Of a stretch of 64,000 nucleotides of DNA, positions 26,263 to 34,848 are shown piece by piece. Positions within the stretch are counted from its first letter, which is position 1, and every line of letters starts with the position of its first letter. The position numbers and the translations under genes are program-made. This DNA comes from Caballeronia glathei (GTDB lineage Bacteria; Pseudomonadota; Gammaproteobacteria; Burkholderiales; Burkholderiaceae). The stretch covers positions 1 to 64,000 of the forward strand of contig NZ_JFHC01000013.1 in NCBI RefSeq assembly GCF_000698595.1, given 5' to 3'. The notes below the pieces were generated by a model, which worked only from the letters and a program-made list of their open reading frames with translations, had not been told where the DNA came from and searched no databases.

Positions 26263-26520
26263 GGAGGGGAAGCGCTGGCACAATGCACTCTGGAGCTATC
26301 GGCGACAGAGGATGCAGCAGGCGAATTTCAAGAACGCTTCCTGGATGAAGGCGAGGCGCTCAAAGCGAACGCGCAAGCGCGTGAAGTCATGCAGCCAGGC
26401 AATTGCGCGTTCAGCGACCCATCGGGCTTTTCCAGGACCGCTGCCGTGCGGCTTGCCGCGAGGGGCGATTTGTGTCGCAATCCCGGCTGCGTTTCGCAGA
26501 GGCGATGCCAGATGATGCAG
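26262..26520 (-). pseudogene. IS5-family transposase remnant (3-prime part)
   Basis: The minus strand encodes GKPHGSGPGKARWVAERAIA followed by WLHDFTRLRVRFERLAFIQE and AFLKFACCILCRR. This aligns with the end of IS5-type DDE transposases (RWVVERTIAWLHQFRRLRVRYERR, then HEAFLKLACCLI). The catalytic Glu of the DDE triad falls in the RWVAER segment. The N-terminal two thirds and both terminal inverted repeats were not found, so it is an inactive remnant. Confidence 0.65.
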
Positions 26521-26550
26521 TGATTGTCTTGGTGGTCTGAAGACGTCTAT

Positions 26551-27225
26551 TCAACACAGGCGATAGCCGGACCCGCGAACGGTACGAATCAGCGGTTGCG
26601 ATGCCAGCCCGTCAAGCTTCTTCCTCAGGCGGCCTATGTGAACGTCGATGAGATTGGTACCGGGATCGAACCGTCCCCCCCAGACTGCTTCGAAAATCAT
26701 GGTACGCGTGAGCACTTGTCCAGGGTGTCGCATCATGAACTCGAGCACCCGGTACTCGGTAGGCTGAAGGTCGAACTCCTGTCCCTCAAATCGCGCGCAG
26801 CGCTTGATCAGATTGAGCTCTAGCGCACCAACGTGCAGGCTCGTCTCGGCAGCATGAGATAGCGGCTTGCGCCGAAGGAGCACCTCGACCCGAGCGAGCA
26901 TCTCGTCGGGGGAAAAAGGCTTGGCCAGGTAGTCGTCGCCTCCGGCTCGAAGGCCGCGCACGCGTTCATCGACATCAGACATCGAGCTAACGAGCAGCAC
27001 GGGAGTGTCGATACCAGCGTTGCGCATGGCCGCGACGATGGTCAGGCCGTCGAGGTCGGGGAGAACACGGTCGAGTGTAACCACGTCGTAGTCACGAGAC
27101 ATGACCTTCGCAATGCCATCGCGCCCCGTCCGCGCCACCTCGACATGGTATCGAGGCATCGATAAGACTCCGATGACCTCGTTTATGACCATCTCGTCAT
27201 CTTCTATCGATAATACATTCGGCAT
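26551..27225 (-). CDS. OmpR-family response regulator, paralogue of the one at 19232
   Basis: 224 residues. Receiver: acidic pair in LSIEDDE, phosphoacceptor Asp52 in VTLDRVLPDLDG, Lys in YLAKPFSPDE. DNA-binding winged helix: YRVLEFMMRHPGQVLTRTMIFEAVWGGRF, then GTNLIDVHIGRLRKK. It is strikingly similar to the 19232 regulator throughout, including the DVDERVRGLRAGGDDY block. The ATG at 27225 is used; a TTG at 27240 would add five residues. No kinase gene lies next to it on this strand, so it is either an orphan or a partner of the kinase at 23787. Confidence 0.9.
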   Translation of the reverse strand: MPNVLSIEDDEMVINEVIGVLSMPRYHVEVARTGRDGIAKVMSRDYDVVTLDRVLPDLDGLTIVAAMRNAGIDTPVLLVSSMSDVDERVRGLRAGGDDYLAKPFSPDEMLARVEVLLRRKPLSHAAETSLHVGALELNLIKRCARFEGQEFDLQPTEYRVLEFMMRHPGQVLTRTMIFEAVWGGRFDPGTNLIDVHIGRLRKKLDGLASQPLIRTVRGSGYRLC

Positions 27226-27967
27226 ATCAGTATTTTCCAAGTGGCGTGTTGTCTTTGACGGCGGATCGTCGAGATGTCGTCGATGGTGGGTATTCGGATC
27301 TGTTCTTCAGAGAAGAGAAGATCCGTAACGGGCAATCTCCAATCCTCACTGCCTGAGACGCGCGTGGCAGCCATCACGTCGATGGCAGAGCTTGCTAGCT
27401 CCACGAACATCGCGAGGGGCTGCCTGGATTGCGGTTTCGCTCATATCAAGCTTGCCTGGTGAAGTATCAAAGGCCATGATCATTCGTCGAGGCTAAAGAG
27501 CGAGGTGCGTGTTGATTAAGTGTTTTTCACGATCCCGACCACTCGCATGTCTTCGGACAAGCTGGCGCGATGCCCCATCGAGAGCTTGTATTCGCAGTTC
27601 ATGGCGAGATCGGCTTTCGATGTATGAAATGCCGCGTCGAGCGCAGATACCCAATGCGGTTGGTAATGTGAAAATTGCTGACGGCAGCGAAGCTGCGCCT
27701 ATTCGCTGGCGTGAACGCATGCCTCGTGGTCAGACGATCAACGGTCTGCAAATAGCAGACCGATGACTCAAGGGAGCGCGCCGTGGCGATGGATAATTTT
27801 GTCGAAGCGGTCGCCCTCGAAGGTGTGTTGTGAAGGCGACGCTGAGTGTTTTTGGAAAATCACCGACCATGCAAATGGAGTATGGCCGAGTAGGCAGTCT
27901 CTACGAGACCGACTGGCTCGCTATCGAGACGCACACTTAGGCGGTTGTCGCGGGTCCGTGAAGGTGT
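27226..27967. other. Gap of about 740 bases without a supported gene
   Basis: It lies upstream of the response regulator gene and downstream of the porin gene. A minus-strand frame around 27515-27645 reads NCEYKLSMGHRASL and then SEDMRVVGIVKNT before a stop. It may be a relic, but it matches nothing recognised. No hairpin or RNA gene was noticed. Confidence 0.35.
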
Positions 27968-29239
27968 TCAGAAGAGCGTGCGAATCCCGGTCGCTGCAAT
28001 ATAGTTTGTCGGCTCAAACCCGTTAAACGCCGCCCCGTTGAATTTCGAGAACATGAAACCGGCATAGACGTCGGTGCGGCGCGTAAATCTGTAGTCGGCA
28101 AGGATCGAGTATTGCAACTGGTTGCCGCCGGCAACGCCCGTAGACTGAACGGTCTGCGTGTCGTAAAAGCCGCCAGCGACATCTAGCCTCGGGGTGAACT
28201 TGTAATCTCCCCCAGCAAAGTACACGTTTGATTTTGTAGGGTTGACCGTGTTGGTCAGTGTGCCGGAAAAGCCGAAATAGTTCGTCGTGACACCCGGCCC
28301 GACGGGATCAGACGGAGCCCGCAGTTCAAAGCGCTCGTAGCCGACCTTGATTGTTCCCGCGCCGATCGCATATTTGGCCGCGATCATGACGTCCTCATCG
28401 TTCGCAAGCGTGAGAGCTCCGACATTGGTTCCTGTCAGCGGACTTCCGATCGGGTTGGCGCCAACGAGGGCGCCCGAGTGTATCGCATCCCGTGCGCTGT
28501 AGTACGTTGCCTGAATTCCAAAGTTGTGGTCCTCATATCCCAGGTTGGCGCCGATTGTGGAGCCGGCTCGGTAGTTGCCGGCAATCCCGCCGAGACTGTA
28601 CGAGAGGCCATAATTGATCGGACCCGTGTGGTTTTGATACTTGATGTTGTTGTCCGTCCGCGACCCTTCCGTAATGCCACCGGCCGAATAAGACCCCGAG
28701 AATCCGAGCGGAGAGAAAAGCTGCGCAGCAAAGACGGGATCGTAATTGAGGATCGTATCGAAGCCGAGCGTCGTCGTTCGGCCAAGTTCAACGGACCCAT
28801 ACGTGTCGTGCCGCAGGCCCACGAAGGCGCCGCGATTGAAGATCTGGCCGCTCAACGCGGAAGCAGCGCCGACTGTATTGTTCGACCCTGCTACTGACGC
28901 TGCCCCATTGTTGATGTTGCCGGTTGGTACGTTGATCCCCGATTCAAGGCCGAAGAAGGCATGCAGGTTTCCTCCGAGATCCTCGTTTCCGCGAATGCCC
29001 CAGCGCGAGTCCGAAATCCCGCCATTGAACATGCCGATGACCGAATGATTGAAGGCCGTGCTCACTTTGCTGACGGGATTAACCGTAGCGGGGAAGAACG
29101 CGCTGCCGTTCGGACTGTGTTCGACAGCCCCGACGGCGACGTCGAGCACACCATAGAGCGTGATGCTGTTTCCGTCGTCAGCGTGAGCAAGACCAAACGC
29201 GGAACTTAAAATCGCCGAGGCGAGGATGTGCTTCTTCAC
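27968..29239 (-). CDS. Gram-negative porin (Burkholderia OmpC-like)
   Basis: 423 residues from GTG at 29239 (GGAGA 7 bases upstream). Signal peptide KKHILASAILSSAFGLAHA, then DDGNSITLYGVLDVAVGAVE, the standard mature start of beta-proteobacterial trimeric porins. The FVGLRHDTYGSVELGRTTT block belongs to the barrel and constriction region. The protein ends TGIRTLF with the terminal aromatic residue needed for assembly by the BAM machinery. It forms a general diffusion pore in the outer membrane. A longer frame upstream of the GTG has no signal and is ignored. Confidence 0.9.
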   Translation of the reverse strand: MKKHILASAILSSAFGLAHADDGNSITLYGVLDVAVGAVEHSPNGSAFFPATVNPVSKVSTAFNHSVIGMFNGGISDSRWGIRGNEDLGGNLHAFFGLESGINVPTGNINNGAASVAGSNNTVGAASALSGQIFNRGAFVGLRHDTYGSVELGRTTTLGFDTILNYDPVFAAQLFSPLGFSGSYSAGGITEGSRTDNNIKYQNHTGPINYGLSYSLGGIAGNYRAGSTIGANLGYEDHNFGIQATYYSARDAIHSGALVGANPIGSPLTGTNVGALTLANDEDVMIAAKYAIGAGTIKVGYERFELRAPSDPVGPGVTTNYFGFSGTLTNTVNPTKSNVYFAGGDYKFTPRLDVAGGFYDTQTVQSTGVAGGNQLQYSILADYRFTRRTDVYAGFMFSKFNGAAFNGFEPTNYIAATGIRTLF

Positions 29240-30010
29240 AATATTGTCTCCTGATTTGAAAGGGGGGCGAGCATGGCTGGTGGTGCCGCGCGACGGCACA
29301 GCAACGTGATGCCATAAACGCGATGTATCGACACCTTGTCGAGTCGCCTTGGTTGCCTCGATTGCTGGTGTGAGCAGATTGCAAGCTAGCTCTCGCTTCC
29401 ACGTGAATATAAGGTTGTCGAAGCGGTGTGCACGCGAAACTCTGTCTTTCAGAAAAAGTGTCGAGGAAGATCGGTTGCGACTTGAAAGTGACTTGCGGGA
29501 CCCGCAGACAATCAGGGGGGACGCCCGAGATTCGGACAAGTCGATGAGTGGAGTTGGTGGGATCGAGGCCATGAGCATGATGCCGACGAGTTATCGTCGT
29601 GGGCACGTCGAGGGGGGAGTCGAACGAATGCACCGAGGCCTCGATAGTCGGGGTGCTCGGTCAGATAAGCTGCGGTGATTCAGCATGCGTGAAGACCGTG
29701 AACCTCCCGCTTCCGTCTTGACGGCAAAGGCCAGCGACGCGAAGCAGGCCGATCCGGGCGTGCGAGTCTCCCGCTTCGATGACAAATCATCGAAGGTGCG
29801 ACCGGCGCGAACTTGCTTCCAAAGGCGAGTCGATCGACCTTCGGCCGCCGGTGCACTGTCGAGTCATAAGGGCATGTCAGAGTTGCAAGTTGCCAGGGCA
29901 AACACATCTGTGCCGAGCATGTCTCGCGTTGGCGATTGCGAATCGCCGTGGGATTGCGATCTTCTTGGACGACGATCGCCTGCGCTGCCTCCGGTTGTTA
30001 AATGCAGGCG
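29240..30010. other. Gap of about 770 bases, promoter of the porin and otherwise unassigned
   Basis: The porin promoter must lie in the first 200 bases. Overlapping frames at 29680-30050 on both strands show no recognised motif; a plus-strand string (PSMSRVGDC) faintly recalls IS3 transposases but is too short to call. Confidence 0.35.
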
Positions 30011-30322
30011 TTAGGGAGAGCTGGGTGTTTGAGAGCTATCAGCTCGCATAGGTGAGGTGCAATCCCTTTGATAGACCGCGTGCAACCTTCTCTCGGCCCG
30101 CCAGATATCAGATGGATAATCAGGCTCGGCGCCGGATGGCTGATATCCAACGGATTCAAGTTCACTAAGCTCCTGTATCAATTGCGCGTGGGTTACCTCG
30201 CCTACGGGCTTCCTGAACGGATAGCCATTGCATTCTTGCGGGGTAAGATGGGGGCTTGCGAACGCTAAAGTACTGGCGGACAGCGCAAGGCTGGCAGCTA
30301 CGATTTTCAGATTATTTTTCAT
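30011..30322 (-). CDS. DUF4148 exported protein
   Basis: 103 residues from ATG 30322. Signal peptide [22 protein letters not shown], then [20 protein letters not shown] and [17 protein letters not shown], the DUF4148 pattern, followed by a tail rich in Ser and Pro. It is probably periplasmic; the family function is unknown. The mature part has two cysteines. It is isolated between two gene-poor stretches. Confidence 0.75.
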
Positions 30323-31464
30323 GGCAATACGAAATAACAAAGTTAAGAAGAAGGAACCGTACGTACATCGAGAAGAACTCTCGTGGAATGGATGTGAACC
30401 AAGGTAGCAATGCCGGTACGACGAACGGATTTCGACGGTGTGAAGGATTTTTCACTGTGTGGGTCTTCGGTGTCGTTACTGCATCGCTCGCAGACTGCGC
30501 GAACGAGGGCCGTCACGTCCTTGAAGCCACCGCCGCGATGTAGTCGATCCGCATGCGGGTCTTGGTGTCGAGGTCGGCCTGTGTCAGGACGTCTCTACAG
30601 TTTTTTGATGGATGGTGTTCCCGGGCCCTTATGACCCTCGAGCAACTGGAGTCCGTTGAGCGGCTCCCAAATCCTTCGTTTCGTTGGGCTGTAGGAATCG
30701 GGAAGTCGCAAATATGCCTCGCGTGCTACGAGCGATTCGTCATCGTCCCGACTTTGAAGCGCAGTCGCTTGGTGCGCCAAAACCGCTCAGGCACCGCGGA
30801 TACGTCCACGCGTGCTGCTTAGTCGCATCAAGAAGGGCGCTATAACGAAAGTCGCTGTGAACAGTATTACTTGCGCCACTACCGATGGCTGCCGGACGAG
30901 CGTCTGTTCTCAGGCATCCGGATCATGACGGTCGGCGACCGCGTAGTCGTCAAGACGGGGCTGTCGCAATGGGACGCGACCGCCGTGCGCGACTTTGCGG
31001 TCGCGCCAACTACGGCCGAAGCCGCCTTCCCTGAAGATCCGTGAGCAAGAGGACGGCGAGTGAGCAACTCACCGAAACGGATGTCGCGGGGCGCGTAGCG
31101 GGCCTACCGGAAGGCGCGCGAATCGGCTCGTCGCCCCACTACGGCGCGTATATCAAACCGGGCGTGTTGCTGTTCGAAAACCGGGACGCGCGTTCGCGGT
31201 CGGCGGGCGCGTTCCCTTAGCCGAAGGAATTCAAAGAGCAGCGCTTTCATATTACTGACATAGCATACGTAAACAATGCGATCGCTTACTTAATCATTAC
31301 CGCGTTAAAGCAAGCATTGGACGGCGTTCCCTGCGTCTCAATTCAGCGGTGTGTGTGCCGGGTTCGTTCCGGCGACTGCGGCGACGCGCTTTGCCGTGCA
31401 GGCACGACCTTCGTCTGCACATCGTTGCAGTTCATCCTTCGAAGTCAACTCGAATTTCCTATAG
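30323..31464. other. Gene-poor stretch of about 1.1 kb with coding relics
   Basis: A plus-strand frame at about 30819-31044 reads RYNESRCEQYYLRHYRWLP, then GIRIMTVGDRVVVKTGLSQW and DATAVRDFAVAPTTAEAAF before a stop. Codon use is gene-like, but there is no start codon with ribosome site and no family was recognised. A minus-strand stretch near 30520-30610 (ADLDTKTRMRIDYIAAVASR) and a plus-strand stretch near 31100-31220 (GARIGSSPHYGAYIKPGVLL) look similar in kind. These are probably ends of lost genes. Confidence 0.35.
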
Positions 31465-31659
31465 ATGAACAGATCCGTCTCCCTGCGATTTCCCCCGTCT
31501 GCCCGCATCACGCCCCCCTTGCTGCGAGCTGGCGCGCTGTGCCTCGCGCTGTTCCTGACCGCCTGCGGCGGGGGCAGTGACCCGGCTCCGAACCCCAGCG
31601 ACAACAGCGGCGCCTCTCCGGGCGCATGCGCCAGCGCACATTGCGCGCCGGCTCCCTGA
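31465..31659 (+). CDS. Small lipoprotein preceding phospholipase C
   Basis: 64 residues. A long basic N-terminus, hydrophobic core LLRAGALCLALFL, lipobox LTAC with the lipid Cys at about residue 34, then GGGSDPAPNPSDNSG and a Cys-containing tail. The mature part is a low-complexity Gly/Ser/Pro linker of about 30 residues, as in small Burkholderia lipoproteins often found beside secreted enzymes. The phospholipase C gene starts 52 bases later. Function unknown. Confidence 0.65.
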   Translation: MNRSVSLRFPPSARITPPLLRAGALCLALFLTACGGGSDPAPNPSDNSGASPGACASAHCAPAP

Positions 31660-31711
31660 GCGGTCAAAGACGATCCAACATCCGCCAACTCCAACAAGAA
31701 ATCCTATCTCG

Positions 31712-33913
31712 ATGAGCTTTGATGCTTCCAAGCGCAAATTTCTGCGCACCTCGCTCGGCACCGCGGCCGCAGCGGCAACGCTGACTGCTTTCCCGGACAG
31801 TATCCGCCGGGCACTGGCAATCGAGGCGAACAACGTCACCGGCACCATTCAGGACGTTCAGCACGTGGTGCTGCTGATGCTTGAGAACCGTGCGTTCGAC
31901 AGCTACTTCGGTACCTTCAAGGGCGTGCGCGGTTACGGAGACCGCTTCCCGATTCCTCTTGCGAACGGGAAGAACGTGTTCTACCAGACGAACACCGCGG
32001 GCGTCACGGTCACCCCTTATCGACTCGACGAGAGCAAGGGCAATGCTCAACGCGCGGGCAGCACGCCGCACACCTGGCCCGACGCGCAGGCGGCATGGGA
32101 CCACGGCCGCATGAGCAAGTGGCCGACTGCGAAGACACCGCTGTCCATGTCTTATTACGAGGGCGCGGAGGTGCCGTTCCAGCGCTCGCTGGCCGAAGCC
32201 TTCACGCTGTGCGACGCCTACCATTGCTCCATGCATACGGGCACGATCCCGAACCGCCTGTTCTATTGGACCGGCACCAACGGCCCGAGCGGCGCCAACG
32301 TCGCGGCAATGGTCAACGAATTCAACGGCGGCAACGACGTCGGACCGTCCTCGCAAGGCTGGACGTGGACCACATACGCAGACCGGCTCGAGAAGGCCGG
32401 TGTGAAGTGGAAGGTTTATCAGAGCCTCGCCGACAATTACGGCTGCAACGAGATGATGGGTTTCCGCCACTGGCGAGCCGCGATGGAAGGCATGCCGGCG
32501 GGACGCCGCCCGGTTGCGCTGCCGGCCGTTTCGCCGGCCTACGACCCGGCGATCGACGACGCGCTCAGCCCGCTTGCCAAGGGATTTGGCAACACGATGC
32601 CGGACGGGTTCCTGCAGGCACTGCGCGACGATGTGCAGAACGGCACGCTGCCGGCGGTGTCGTGGATCATCGCGCCCTCGACCTATAGCGAGCACCCCGG
32701 GCCATCGAGCCCTGCGCAGGGTGGCTGGTATGTGCAGGAAGTGCTGGACTCGCTGACGGCCAATCCGGACGTGTGGAGCAAGACAGTGCTGCTCGTCAAT
32801 TACGACGAGAACGACGGATTCTTCGACCATCTGCCGCCGCCGTCGGCGCCTTCGCGCAACAGCGACGGCACGCTGGCGGGCGCAAGCACGCTCGCGGATG
32901 CCGACATGGCCTTCGAGTACTTCAACTATCAGCCGGCGACGGCCAATCAGTTGAAGCAGGATGGCAAGCCCTTCGGCCCGGGTCCGCGCGTCCCGCTGTG
33001 GGTGATCTCTCCGTGGAGCCGCGGCGGCTGGGTCAATTCGCAAACGTTCGACCACACGTCGACGCTGCTGTTTCTTGAAAAGCGCTTCGGCGTGCGCGAG
33101 CCGCAGATCGGGGCATATCGTCGTTCGATCTGCGGCGATCTGACGTCGGCTTTCAATTTCGTCAATCCGAACACCGAGAAGCTGCCGACGCTGGCGGGCA
33201 GGAGCACCAAGGTCGCGGTCGACAACCTGATCGCGGCCCAGGCGGCATTGCCCAAGATTCCCGTGCCGGCCACGGCCATGCTGCCCGTGCAGGAGAGCGG
33301 CACGCGTCCGTCGCGCGCGCTGCCGTATGAGTTGCACACGACGGCACGTGCCGATGCGCGCGCCGGAGCCGTCACGCTGGCGTTCGCCAACAATAGTCTG
33401 AATGGCGCGGGCGCCGTCTTCCACGTGTACGACAAGCTCCATCTGGACCAGATCCCGCGACGCTATGTCGTCGAAGCGGGCAAGACGCTTGAGGGCACGT
33501 GGAGCGCCAGCGCCGACGCGGGCAAGTACGATCTGTGGGTGCTCGGGCCGAATGGCTATCACCGCGAGTTTGTCGGCAATCTGGGCGAGCAGTCGCCAGC
33601 AGGCGGCCCGGAAATTCAGGTGTGTTACGTGCTGTGCGACCCCCCGCAAGTCGAGGTCAAGCTGCACAACCGTGGCGCGGGTGCCTGCACATTCAGCATG
33701 CGTGCGCAAGCCTACCGGAACGACGGACCGTGGACCGTGCGCGTGGCGCCGGGCGCTGTCGGCGAGTTCACCTGGACGCTCGGCGACAGCGGCGGCTGGT
33801 ATGACTTCGTCGTCGGCTGTGATGCGGCGCCGTCGTTCATGCGGCGCTTCGCGGGTCGTGTCGAGAGCGGCAAGGACTCCATCTCCGATCCGGCAATGGG
33901 CAAGGTCGCCTGA
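31712..33913 (+). CDS. Phosphocholine-specific phospholipase C (PlcN/PlcH type)
   Basis: 733 residues. The N-terminal Tat-like signal SKRKFLRTSLGTAAAAATL has Lys-Arg in place of the usual twin Arg. The phosphoesterase domain has HVVLLMLENRAFDSYFGTFKGVRGYGDR (metal and catalytic region), HCSMHTGTIPNRLFYWTGT, and VNYDENDGFFDHLPPP. Two C-terminal DUF756-like beta domains follow (about 510-620 and 620-720; one contains FHVYDKLHLDQIPRRYVVEAGK). It hydrolyses phosphatidylcholine and sphingomyelin head groups outside the cytoplasm. The ATG at 31712 starts at the usual family position; the larger upstream frame has no signal. Confidence 0.92.
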   Translation: MSFDASKRKFLRTSLGTAAAAATLTAFPDSIRRALAIEANNVTGTIQDVQHVVLLMLENRAFDSYFGTFKGVRGYGDRFPIPLANGKNVFYQTNTAGVTVTPYRLDESKGNAQRAGSTPHTWPDAQAAWDHGRMSKWPTAKTPLSMSYYEGAEVPFQRSLAEAFTLCDAYHCSMHTGTIPNRLFYWTGTNGPSGANVAAMVNEFNGGNDVGPSSQGWTWTTYADRLEKAGVKWKVYQSLADNYGCNEMMGFRHWRAAMEGMPAGRRPVALPAVSPAYDPAIDDALSPLAKGFGNTMPDGFLQALRDDVQNGTLPAVSWIIAPSTYSEHPGPSSPAQGGWYVQEVLDSLTANPDVWSKTVLLVNYDENDGFFDHLPPPSAPSRNSDGTLAGASTLADADMAFEYFNYQPATANQLKQDGKPFGPGPRVPLWVISPWSRGGWVNSQTFDHTSTLLFLEKRFGVREPQIGAYRRSICGDLTSAFNFVNPNTEKLPTLAGRSTKVAVDNLIAAQAALPKIPVPATAMLPVQESGTRPSRALPYELHTTARADARAGAVTLAFANNSLNGAGAVFHVYDKLHLDQIPRRYVVEAGKTLEGTWSASADAGKYDLWVLGPNGYHREFVGNLGEQSPAGGPEIQVCYVLCDPPQVEVKLHNRGAGACTFSMRAQAYRNDGPWTVRVAPGAVGEFTWTLGDSGGWYDFVVGCDAAPSFMRRFAGRVESGKDSISDPAMGKVA

Positions 33914-34087
33914 ACATACCCATCGGCGCGGCGGCGGCAACGGTCGGAGCATCCCACCGCTTGCCGCCGCTCTGCCGCTTCGTGGTGTATGCCCGCTTGG
34001 GGAGCAGGGCGCTTGTGCCCCATGGCGGATCGCGGGCCTCTCAAGCCGGGCGTCGTCCCTTGTGGGCTCCATCGGAATAGACCTGGC

Positions 34088-34303
34088 TTACGGATTCCTG
34101 TCCGTTCGCTGGTTCCGGGACGCCGCCCCTCCGGCGTCCGACACCTCGACCCACTTCTTGTCTGGCGGTGCGTCCGCGACGTAGCTATCGTGCCAGTTCC
34201 GGTACTTGCAGGTCGGGGTCACAGGATAGCCCTCGGGCGAGTCCGCGCGGAAGGCAGGGCGCTGACGGAACGCAGCCGCAGGCAGTCGTTCGGGGTCGGT
34301 CAT
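34088..34303 (-). CDS. Possible small protein, unrecognised
   Basis: 71 codons. The sequence starts MTDPERLPAAAFRQRPAFRA and continues GYPVTPTCKYRNWHDSYVAD, then APPDKKWVEVSD. It looks like a real soluble domain rather than a random frame, but no ribosome site is convincing and the frame is open far upstream, so it could also be the end of a decayed larger gene. The phospholipase gene on the other strand ends 174 bases away. No function assigned. Confidence 0.3.
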   Translation of the reverse strand: MTDPERLPAAAFRQRPAFRADSPEGYPVTPTCKYRNWHDSYVADAPPDKKWVEVSDAGGAASRNQRTDRNP

Positions 34304-34680
34304 CGCGCAGCAGGTGCCCTTCGGCAAACAGGATGGCCGGTCGTACCGACCCGCTCCGGATCTTACGTAAGGGCGACACCGGCGAGGGCACGATTCTCTT
34401 GACACCCCGGCGCGGGTTTCAGGCGAGTGGCCTGAAGACGATAACGCGTTCCCTATGGCGTCCAACAAAAAATGGACGATCAGCACGCCGCCAGTGTGTT
34501 GCATCGACCGGTTGAATCCGCAGCCAGAACGGGCCGTTCGACACCAGTCGGCAAATCGTTGACAATGTGCGCCTCGCCTGGATTTTGCATTCTCATGCGG
34601 CTCACCTCTGTAAGCAGGCGGACGCGATTCGCGAAAGGTCTGCGCTACATGGTCTCCATTGACTGCGTCCGGTACATCCC
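34304..34680. other. Gap of about 380 bases, nothing recognised
   Basis: No motif-bearing frame, RNA gene or repeat was seen. It presumably carries the promoter for the 55-residue ORF and formyltransferase genes. Confidence 0.35.
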
Positions 34681-34848
34681 GTGATTTCACTACCCGGTCC
34701 CGTCATTCGCGCGGTCAAGCTGGTCGAGACGCATGAACGCTTTATCGAGGTCGGTTCTATTGACGAACTGCTGCTGGCGGTCGCAGATGCAGCGCAGTTT
34801 CTTCGCCCTTGCGCGGATGCCCGCGCACGACAGGAGGCAGATGAATGA
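34681..34848 (+). CDS. 55-residue ORF coupled to the formyltransferase gene
   Basis: GTG start, 55 codons, stop TGA overlapping the next start (ATGA at 34845-34848), which suggests translational coupling. The product reads VISLPGPVIRAVKLVETHER, FIEVGSIDELLLAVADAAQF, then a short basic and acidic tail: a beta-beta-alpha layout with no signal peptide. No family was recognised. The start has no good ribosome site, so a slightly different start is possible. Confidence 0.5.
   Translation: MISLPGPVIRAVKLVETHERFIEVGSIDELLLAVADAAQFLRPCADARARQEADE

Noticed and set aside
29680..30051. Overlapping frames on both strands between porin and DUF4148 genes, with a faint IS3-like string
   Set aside because: Only nine residues resemble a transposase; too little to call an element.
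31664..34072. 802-codon minus-strand frame over the phospholipase gene
   Set aside because: Antisense of a high-GC coding region; the plus strand encodes a clear phospholipase C.
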